Assembly (NCBI GenBank): GCA_031553765.1
Contig: JAVBKY010000009.1
Coordinates: forward strand, 169,179 to 233,178
Direction of reading: 5' to 3'
Length of the DNA stretch: 64,000 nucleotides
From: JAITMY01 sp031553765
GTDB lineage: Bacteria > Bacteroidota > Bacteroidia > Bacteroidales > UBA932
Shown: piece after piece, positions 58,821 to 64,000 of the stretch
How the letters are laid out: each line of letters opens with the position of its first letter
Position numbering within the stretch: position 1 is the stretch's first letter
Made by a program: the position numbers and the translations under genes
Notes under the pieces: model-generated
The model's database searches: none
What the model was told of the DNA's origin: nothing
The model's input: the letters and a program-made list of their open reading frames with translations, nothing else

Positions 58821-59363
58821 ATGAAAGCAATTAAAACCTCCATGTACATGTTTTTGGCAGGGTTGTTTATGCTAACATCTTGTCAAAGCACCACGGCGGC
58901 GGCACCCGATTTGGGTGTGCGACCCGACACCATGCTCAGCAATGAGCAGATTGAACAAAAATTAGCCGATTTTCGTGCGGTGAAAGCGGTAGATGTTTCC
59001 GTGCCAAGTAATGTGATAGCTGCTAAGTTTAAAAGCCAATTTGCAACAGCGTACGACGTAGAATGGGATATGGCCAACTCTGTGTATGAGGTAGAATTTG
59101 AAATTTCTAAAGTGGACTACAAAGCTTGGTACGATGCGGATGGAAACCTGCTTAAGTACAAGCAGGATATATCGGTTCGTCAGCTACCCGAAGTAGTGAA
59201 AAATTCGGTGAAGCACAAATATCCCAAGTTCCGCATGGATGATGCGGAAAAGATTTTCAAGGGTACAGATGTGTTGTATGAAGTATCGGTAGAAAAGGGT
59301 AAGCAGGAATTCAAAACCTACTTTAAGGAAGATGGAACTTTTGTAAAGGAGAGAGCAGAATAG
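58821..59363 (+). CDS. PepSY-like (DUF2874) lipoprotein
   Basis: From the ATG at 58821 the protein is 180 residues and begins MKAIKTSMYMFLAGLFMLTSC, a clear lipoprotein signal with the lipobox LTSC (C21). After a short linker come two PepSY-like units: VIAAKFKSQFATAYDVEWDMANS (split) with YEVEFEISKVDYKAWYDADGN (split), and VVKNSVKHKYPKFRMDDAEKIF (split) with YEVSVEKGKQEFKTYFKEDG. Such proteins are periplasmic-side, of unknown function, sometimes linked to protease inhibition or metal stress. Upstream in-frame codons from 58788 are less likely. It follows zupT closely. Confidence 0.88.
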   Translation: MKAIKTSMYMFLAGLFMLTSCQSTTAAAPDLGVRPDTMLSNEQIEQKLADFRAVKAVDVSVPSNVIAAKFKSQFATAYDVEWDMANSVYEVEFEISKVDYKAWYDADGNLLKYKQDISVRQLPEVVKNSVKHKYPKFRMDDAEKIFKGTDVLYEVSVEKGKQEFKTYFKEDGTFVKERAE

Positions 59364-59376
59364 TAATAGCTATGTA

Positions 59377-59419
59377 CTAAAAAGTGGTGTTGGTATATAC
59401 CAACACCACTTTTAGTTTT
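59377..59419. terminator. bidirectional intrinsic terminator
   Basis: CTAAAAAGTGGTGTTGGTA and TACCAACACCACTTTTAG form a long stem (one bulged base) followed by T5 on the plus strand. It lies between the convergent PepSY-lipoprotein and tnaA genes. Confidence 0.85.
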
Positions 59420-60792
59420 TACAACTTATCTAACTCCACCGTAAAATGTCGTAGTATAGGCGCTTCGTTCACTATCTTTACGCCACGCTTAATACTGTTT
59501 GCGCGCTCCGTTACATTTTTTAGCGCGGCAGCCACTACATCCATATGGTTGTTGGTATAGGTACGACGTGGTATGGCAAGTCGTAGCAAATCCAATCCCC
59601 CAAAGCGATTTTCGCGAGTTACAGGATCGCGGTCGGCCAGTATATAGCCAATTTCGCAGCTCCGAATACCTGCCTCCAAATACAGCTCAATAGTGAGCGT
59701 TTGTGCCGGAAACTCCTCCTTCGGAACATTGGGAATTACCTTCTGTGCATCCACAAAAATAGCGTGTCCACCCGCAGGGCGCTGGTAGGGTATGCCGTAC
59801 TCATCCAGCCTTTTACCTAAGTAGGCTACTTGCTGTATGCGGGCGTGCAGCACATCAAACTCTGTACCCTCATCCAAGCCAACAGCAAGCGCGTTCATAT
59901 CTCTACCGCTCATGCCTCCATAAGTAATGTAGCCCTCAAACATAATATTGAAGGAGCTGGCCTGCTTAAACCACTCCTCATGGCGCATAGCCACAAAACC
60001 ACCCATGTTCACAATGGCATCTTTTTTCGAGCTCATGGTCATGGCATCAGCATACGAAAACATCTCCAGAGCAATCTCCTTTACTGTTTTATTTTCGTAG
60101 CCCTTTTCCCTCGTTTTAATAAAGTAAGCATTCTCCGCAAAGCGTGCAGAATCCAGCACTATAGGCTTGCCATACTTATCTGCAATGCGACGTACCTCGC
60201 GCAAGTTTTCCATAGATACGGGTTGCCCACCTGCTGTGTTATTGGTGAGCGTTACTATAATAAATGGCACCTTGGCGTGGTGCTCAGCCATTGTCTTCTC
60301 CAACTTCTCAGGCGATACATTGCCCTTAAATGGAATTTCCAGCTGCGTATCCTTAGCCTCATCAATGGTGCAGTCGCAGGCATGTGCCTTACGAAACTCA
60401 ATGTGACCTTTGGTGGTGTCAAAGTGCGAGTTGCCGGGAATAATATTACCCTCCTTTACCAATACCGAAAATAGCACATTCTCTGCCGCACGTCCTTGAT
60501 GTGTAGGTAAAAAGTAGTCAAAACCCGTAATATCCTTTATCGCCTTTTTTAGGTTATAGTATGATGAGGCGCCCGCATAGCTCTCATCGCCCACCATCAT
60601 CGCGCTCCACTGGCGGTCGCTCATGGCGCCTGTGCCCGAATCGGTAAGTAGGTCAATAAAAACTTGGTCAGCTCGCAGCTTAAAAGTGTTGTATCCCACC
60701 TCCTTTATCCAAACTTCGCGCTCCTCGCGCGTGCTCATACGGATGGATTCCACCATTTTAATCTTGTAAGGTTCAGCGTAGGGTAGTATCAT
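59419..60792 (-). CDS. tnaA: tryptophanase
   Basis: PLP enzyme that splits tryptophan to indole, pyruvate and ammonia. The 457 residues match the tryptophanase/tyrosine phenol-lyase family, with PTHQGRAAENVLF (96-108) and the PLP lysine at 256/257 in MTMSSKKDAIVN. Two features favour tryptophanase over tyrosine phenol-lyase: aspartate D125 in HFDTTKGH (Thr in tyrosine phenol-lyase) and EIG in RSCEIGYILA, where tyrosine phenol-lyase has ERG with its substrate arginine. The protein closely resembles Bacteroides TnaA. A small Trp-containing reading frame lies upstream (60839-60898). No tryptophan permease is adjacent. Confidence 0.94.
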   Translation of the reverse strand: MILPYAEPYKIKMVESIRMSTREEREVWIKEVGYNTFKLRADQVFIDLLTDSGTGAMSDRQWSAMMVGDESYAGASSYYNLKKAIKDITGFDYFLPTHQGRAAENVLFSVLVKEGNIIPGNSHFDTTKGHIEFRKAHACDCTIDEAKDTQLEIPFKGNVSPEKLEKTMAEHHAKVPFIIVTLTNNTAGGQPVSMENLREVRRIADKYGKPIVLDSARFAENAYFIKTREKGYENKTVKEIALEMFSYADAMTMSSKKDAIVNMGGFVAMRHEEWFKQASSFNIMFEGYITYGGMSGRDMNALAVGLDEGTEFDVLHARIQQVAYLGKRLDEYGIPYQRPAGGHAIFVDAQKVIPNVPKEEFPAQTLTIELYLEAGIRSCEIGYILADRDPVTRENRFGGLDLLRLAIPRRTYTNNHMDVVAAALKNVTERANSIKRGVKIVNEAPILRHFTVELDKL

Positions 60793-60796
60793 ATTA

Positions 60797-60826
60797 ATTG
60801 AGAATTAAGAATTGAAAATTGAGAAC
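60797..60826. repeat. AATTGAGAA oligomer array before tnaA
   Basis: AATTGAGAATTAAGAATTGA followed by AAATTGAGAA is the reverse-complement kind of the array that ends folP. It occupies the tnaA 5' untranslated region. Confidence 0.7.
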
Positions 60827-60838
60827 GTTGATTATTTT

Positions 60839-60898
60839 TTAAGTATCGCATTTAACAGCCCATGGGGTTGAAGTATTGGTAGTAAATAGCGCTTTCAT
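60839..60898 (-). CDS. possible 19-residue Trp-containing leader peptide upstream of tnaA
   Basis: On the minus strand an ATG opens MKALFTTNTSTPWAVKCDT and stops with TAA 46 bp before the tnaA start. It has a single tryptophan, W13, preceded by proline. In E. coli, a small Trp-containing TnaC peptide controls tnaA by tryptophan-induced ribosome stalling, with W12 critical. The position and the lone Trp are similar, but the sequence does not match known TnaC, and a chance reading frame this short is easy to get. Low confidence. Confidence 0.2.
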   Translation of the reverse strand: MKALFTTNTSTPWAVKCDT

Positions 60899-61100
60899 CG
60901 CATGGCGCGTGAAACTTTTCCATTATAGTACCGTGCCAAGCATAAGCCTGTCAATGTACACACCTACGGCGTTTATCCTGCTAAATGGAAAGAAAAACTA
61001 CGTCAAAAAGCAATCCCTTTTTTTGACGTTGAGGAAGGTAAAAACAGGAGGCAGTATAATGGTAGATGATACCATGTTTTTGCTGTTTAGAGAAGTAAAA

Positions 61101-62429
61101 TTATAAATTTTTTCCCAAAAAATCGTCGTTAACTTTTCCGTCAGCGTAAGCTAAGTTGCCATTCACAAATGTATGTGTTACCTTATGTGAAAACATTTGC
61201 CCGTCGAATGCGCTCCACCCGCACTTATGTAGCGTATTCTTTAAGGTAACCTGCCACTCTTGGCACGGTTGCACCAATACTAAATCGGCTGCGTAACCCT
61301 CGCGGATAAATCCACGTTCTTTAATGTTGAATATACGAGCAGGAGCATGGCACATTTTCTCCACCAGCGTTTCTATCGAAAAATCTCCCTGTTTAACCAA
61401 CTCCAGCATGCTTATCAGTGAGTGCTGAATGAGTGGTAGCCCCGAAGGAGACTTAGCATACGTATTGTTTTTTTCGCTCAACAAGTGCGGAGCATGGTCG
61501 GTAGCAATGGTGTTTATTTGACCCGAAGCCACAGCACAGCGCAGCGCGTTGCGGTCGGTAACCGATTTTATGGCAGGATTACACTTTACCAGCGCTCCCT
61601 TTGTTTTATAGTCATCATCGCAAAACCACAGGTACTGCGGACATGTTTCAGCCGTAATTCTGCCGTTGTTGCCGTTTAGTAAACTCAGCTCACGTGCCGT
61701 GGATATATGTGCAATATGAAGCTGCGTATTGTACTTCCTTGCAAGTGTAATGGCGCGGCTGGTGGCGTTGTAGCAGGCCTCGCTGCTGCGAATGTAGGAG
61801 TGGCGGGTAAAAGGAATTTGGTCGCCGTACTGCTGTTGTGCCAGCTCCATGTTACGACGTATCAGCGCGTCGTCCTCACAGTGCGCCACTATAGGTAGCG
61901 GGCATTCGGAAAATAGCTTGTGCAACATTTCCTCATCGTCAAGTAACATATTGCCCGTGCTGGAGCCCATAAATAGTTTCACGGCAAATACGCCGTCGTT
62001 GGGAGTTAGCCTTGCTATTGTATCTAGATTGTCCGCCGTAGCACCAAGGTAGCATCCGTAGTTTACTACCGAATTTTGTGCGGCTATGGTGCATTTTTCG
62101 TGCACCAACTCTACGCCTATAGTTTGCGGGATAGTGTTGGGCATATCGGCAACCGAGGTAACGCCACCTGCCACCGCCGCGTGGCTCTCGCTATGCCATG
62201 TAGCCTTATGAGTAAGGCCCGGATCACGAAAGTGTACGTGGGTATCTATTATTCCCGGTAGCAGCATTTTTCCAGTGGCATCAACTACCTCTGCACCCCT
62301 TACTTTATCCTGCGGAGTCACCCGCATGTCGGAGTATACTCCCTCAATATTTCCATCGTTTATCAGCACACTACCCTTAAACGAAGTGCCTTCGTTGATG
62401 ATGGTGGCGTTGGAGATAAGGTATTTCAT
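61101..62429 (-). CDS. pyrC: dihydroorotase (class I)
   Basis: Zinc amidohydrolase closing carbamoyl-aspartate to dihydroorotate in pyrimidine synthesis. The 442 residues include the first metal pair IIDTHVHFRDPGLTHKATW (split), the carbamylated-lysine region FAVKLFMGSSTGNML, metal histidines in IVAHCEDD and LHIAHIST, and the catalytic aspartate in TIATDHAPHLL. The size and the N-terminal LLPGIIDTHVHFRDPG type mark class I (TIM barrel with beta-sandwich), not the shorter E. coli class II. It follows the glycosyltransferase gene on the same strand after 63 bp. Confidence 0.95.
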   Translation of the reverse strand: MKYLISNATIINEGTSFKGSVLINDGNIEGVYSDMRVTPQDKVRGAEVVDATGKMLLPGIIDTHVHFRDPGLTHKATWHSESHAAVAGGVTSVADMPNTIPQTIGVELVHEKCTIAAQNSVVNYGCYLGATADNLDTIARLTPNDGVFAVKLFMGSSTGNMLLDDEEMLHKLFSECPLPIVAHCEDDALIRRNMELAQQQYGDQIPFTRHSYIRSSEACYNATSRAITLARKYNTQLHIAHISTARELSLLNGNNGRITAETCPQYLWFCDDDYKTKGALVKCNPAIKSVTDRNALRCAVASGQINTIATDHAPHLLSEKNNTYAKSPSGLPLIQHSLISMLELVKQGDFSIETLVEKMCHAPARIFNIKERGFIREGYAADLVLVQPCQEWQVTLKNTLHKCGWSAFDGQMFSHKVTHTFVNGNLAYADGKVNDDFLGKNL

Positions 62430-62492
62430 TTGACAAGTAGAACAGGGTATGATAAAAAGAAAGCGCTCAAAGCGCTTTCAAAATGAGTTTTA

Positions 62493-63224
62493 CTATTTTG
62501 CCCTTTTCGGCTTAATTTTTCTAAACCTCAATTTAAGCACGCCAAATAGCGCCTCGCGTACAATGCCGCCACTCATTTTAGTGCTCCCCAACTTGCGGTC
62601 AACAAATATAATGGGTACTTCCACCACCTTAAAGCCAAGGCTAATGGCAGTGTACTTCATTTCAATTTGGAAGCCGTAGCCCTTCATGCTGATTTTGTCG
62701 AAGTCAATGGCCTCAAGCACGCGGCGCGTGTAGCATTTAAAGCCCGCTGTCATATCGCGCACCTCAATGCCCAACATGCGGCGCACATAGGCCGAACCGA
62801 AGTACGAAATCAGCACGCGCTTCATGGGCCAGTTTACCACATTCACACCCGTAATATAGCGTGAGCCCACAGCCACATCGGCGCCCTCATCGCATGCAGC
62901 TGATAAACGAATAAGGTCATCGGGGTTGTGCGAAAAGTCTGCATCCATTTCACAAATATGGTCGTAGCCATGCGCCATTCCCCACTTAAAGCCCGTGATG
63001 TAGGCCGTTCCCAGCCCCTGTTTCCCCTGGCGCTCTATCAGGTGCAACTTATCAGGAAACTCTTCCTGCAGGCGCTTTACTATTTGTGCCGTGCCATCGG
63101 GCGAGCCGTCGTCAATAATCAGCAAATCGAAGTGAACGCCCAGTGAAAACACCTTACGAATGATTGCCTCCGCATTTTCCTTCTCGTTATAGGTGGGTAT
63201 TATTACCAGCCTTTTTGTTGCCAT
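62493..63224 (-). CDS. polyprenol-phosphate mannosyltransferase-like glycosyltransferase (GT2)
   Basis: From the ATG at 63224 the protein is 243 residues; the in-frame upstream codons contain a -7 promoter box, so they are untranslated. It is a GT-A family 2 enzyme like dolichol-phosphate mannose synthase: IIPTYNEKENAEAII at the N-terminus, LLIIDDGSPDGTAQI (about 36-50), the metal DxD in EMDADFSHNPDD and GSRYITGV. No C-terminal membrane helices are present. It would charge undecaprenyl phosphate with a hexose at the membrane face; the sugar is inferred. It is upstream of pyrC on the same strand. Confidence 0.92.
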   Translation of the reverse strand: MATKRLVIIPTYNEKENAEAIIRKVFSLGVHFDLLIIDDGSPDGTAQIVKRLQEEFPDKLHLIERQGKQGLGTAYITGFKWGMAHGYDHICEMDADFSHNPDDLIRLSAACDEGADVAVGSRYITGVNVVNWPMKRVLISYFGSAYVRRMLGIEVRDMTAGFKCYTRRVLEAIDFDKISMKGYGFQIEMKYTAISLGFKVVEVPIIFVDRKLGSTKMSGGIVREALFGVLKLRFRKIKPKRAK

Positions 63225-63260
63225 AGGTTTTTTATAATCGTAAAAAATGAAACAATAAAG

Positions 63261-63268
63261 CAAAGATA
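63261..63268 (-). promoter_or_regulatory. -7 promoter element of the GT2 gene
   Basis: Read on the minus strand it is TATCTTTG, perfect TAnnTTTG, 36 bp before the ATG. Confidence 0.6.
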
Positions 63269-63269
63269 C

Positions 63270-63618
63270 ATTTTATTTGGAAAGATTGATAGGCGGAATA
63301 TTTTTTTGCAACCACCTAATTTATATTGTTCGTCAAAAATCGTGATTTGTACGTGAATGTACGTACTTGCAATGCTTGATGGTAAAATTTACGGATTTAA
63401 ACCAAGGTTTTTACGTAGAAATTATGGGCGTGTATGGGCGCTCATTATCCTTTGGTTTTGGTTTGGTATTTTAACCCGAAGTGGGTAAAGTGACGCATTT
63501 GAGATTGCCTTAACCACTTTTTTCTCCATTTTAAGCTAATTTCTTTAGCTTTTGCTATGTGCAACATCATTGATAATCAGCATAAATGAATTATTTTCAA
63601 AAATATTTTCCGAAATAG
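63270..63618. other. gene-free, AT-rich region upstream of the rRNA promoter
   Basis: No gene seen. AAGTGGGTAA (63479-63488) and TTAACCACTT (63510-63519) can pair 9 of 10 and are followed by T, a weak terminator-like hairpin that could shield the rRNA promoter. The 40 bp before 63619 are AT-rich, as expected for an UP-like element. Confidence 0.5.
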
Positions 63619-63649
63619 TTTGGTAGTTTCAAAAACGTAGCTACCTTTG
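63619..63649 (+). promoter_or_regulatory. rRNA operon promoter
   Basis: TTTG (63619-63622), exactly 19 bp spacer, and TACCTTTG (63642-63649): the full Bacteroidota consensus. It is preceded by an AT-rich UP-like stretch. Transcription should begin near 63655, about 220 bp before the mature 16S. Confidence 0.85.
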
Positions 63650-63653
63650 CAAC

Positions 63654-63743
63654 CCCGTTTGAGACACAACGGGACGTTCTTAGAAAAGCAAAAATACCGC
63701 GTTTAGAGCGCAAACTGTGAAGCGAGCGTCTAAACGTTTTTTT
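63654..63743 (+). promoter_or_regulatory. rRNA leader with two hairpins, the second terminator-like
   Basis: CCCGTT (63654-63659) pairs with AACGGG (63668-63673) at the predicted 5' end of the transcript. Next CGTTTAGA (63700-63707) pairs with TCTAAACG (63729-63736), extended internally by CGC/GCG, and is directly followed by seven T. In any mRNA this would be read as an intrinsic terminator, so premature termination or antitermination in the rRNA leader is possible. Confidence 0.6.
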
Positions 63744-63877
63744 GTGGAGCAATACGATCTTTGATATACTGAAGAGAAAAAGTAAGGTAAAGGATAATGT
63801 AATACCTTAACAAGTTTTTATTCAATTCCATGAATACAGATAACATCAGCCAAGATCACAATTGTTTTATATTAATT

Positions 63878-64000
63878 AGTATGAAGAGTTTGATCCTGGC
63901 TCAGGATTAACGCTAGCGGCAGGCCTAACACATGCAAGTCGAGGGGCATCGCGGGGTAGCAATACTCTGGCGGCGACCGGCGGACGGGTGCGCATCGCGT
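63878..64000 (+). rRNA. rrs: 16S ribosomal RNA, 5' end (partial)
   Basis: The universal 16S start AGAGTTTGATCCTGGCTCAG begins at 63885, placing the mature end near 63878. It continues with GGATTAACGCTAGCGGCAGG, CCTAACACATGCAAGTCGAG and the first variable region, to GGCGGACGGGTGCG at the window edge. The GCTAGCGGCAGGCCTAAC pattern fits Bacteroidales. Only the first 123 bases are in the window, too few for a finer placement. Confidence 0.97.

Larger units (their letters stand above)
60793..61100. other. 308-bp gap between tnaA and pyrC with possible gene remnant
   Basis: Besides the AATTGAGAA array and the possible leader peptide, the plus strand from 60902 to 61069 reads as a protein-like frame (MARETFPL, stop TAG at 60926, then 46 codons including HTYGVYPAKWKEKLRQKAIP) ending TGA. 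Composition is protein-like but I cannot identify it. It may be a decayed gene end or chance. No -7 box for tnaA was found here. Confidence 0.35.

Noticed and set aside
59419..60792. Tyrosine phenol-lyase
   Set aside because: Asp in FDTTKGH and EIG in place of ERG at the substrate-arginine position point to tryptophanase.
60876..61106. 76-codon plus-strand frame before pyrC
   Set aside because: Low-complexity, overlaps the pyrC stop and shows no recognisable domain; the alternative frame at 60902-61069 looks more protein-like.
1..64000. Insertion sequence, prophage, tRNA gene or integrase
   Set aside because: No transposase, integrase or phage structural gene and no tRNA cloverleaf was recognised anywhere; all mobile-looking signals are small non-coding repeats.

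Overview
This window reads as chromosomal core sequence of an anaerobic member of Bacteroidota, most likely Bacteroidales. The evidence is consistent. A 16S rRNA gene beginning near 63878 has a Bacteroidales-like 5' end. Promoters follow the TAnnTTTG -7 consensus of that phylum, and one has a perfect TTTG-N19-TAnnTTTG layout. There is a Bacteroidota-type LpxC-FabZ fusion, a type IX secretion (type B, CHU_C) cargo protein, a DUF5686 C-terminus, a BT_3928-type DoxX protein and a Bacteroides-like glutamate dehydrogenase and tryptophanase. The oxygen-sensitive radical-SAM sulfatase maturase and tryptophanase fit an anaerobic, amino-acid-using life. No phage, insertion sequence, integron or CRISPR array was recognised.

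Layout. 1-8.3 kb: end of a DUF5686 outer-membrane protein, nth, a divergent dapB, a lipoprotein, gdhA, a secreted protein of unknown function, a class III aminotransferase and murB. 8.3-17 kb: a PiT phosphate transporter fused to a PhoU-like tail, Ppx/GppA, transketolase, nadD, a GH3 enzyme and a T9SS cargo. 17-22.5 kb: lipid A and fatty-acid genes (HD protein, lpxD, lpxC-fabZ, lpxA), interrupted by a frameshifted ORF6N gene. 22.5-34 kb: metal exporter, meaB, LTA-synthase-like phosphotransferase, DUF1573 protein, lipid kinase, ispH, priA, purA. 34-41.1 kb: a uronate catabolism group (alginate-lyase-fold lyase, kduI, kduD, DUF4861) with an acyltransferase set between hairpins, then a DoxX protein. 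41-49 kb: tmk, folP, cdaA, an AsnC/Lrp regulator, an orphan DNA C5-methyltransferase behind ispD, dnaB, rlmN. 49-63 kb: an SDR/AraC pair, two radical-SAM genes, nadB, kup, an outer-membrane protein, zupT, a PepSY-like lipoprotein, tnaA, pyrC, and a dolichol-phosphate-mannose-synthase-like glycosyltransferase. 63.2-64 kb: rRNA promoter, leader and 16S start.

Working together. Lipid A synthesis (lpxD, lpxC-fabZ, lpxA) is the clearest pathway cluster. The lyase, KduI and KduD form three consecutive steps of unsaturated uronate breakdown, and a UxuR/ExuR-like palindrome lies just upstream. GdhA, TnaA and MeaB point to amino-acid and propionate-type metabolism. cdaA makes c-di-AMP, and a Kup potassium transporter lies 12 kb away.

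The most distinctive non-coding feature is the density of dispersed palindromic repeats between genes: at least four families plus degenerate oligonucleotide arrays. Several sit exactly at stop codons, and one has become the C-terminus of FolP. I did not find a clear new defence or biosynthetic system. The best leads are the repeat families, the uronate operator, the rRNA leader hairpin, a possible Trp-containing leader peptide before tnaA and the ORF6N insertion in the lipid A cluster.
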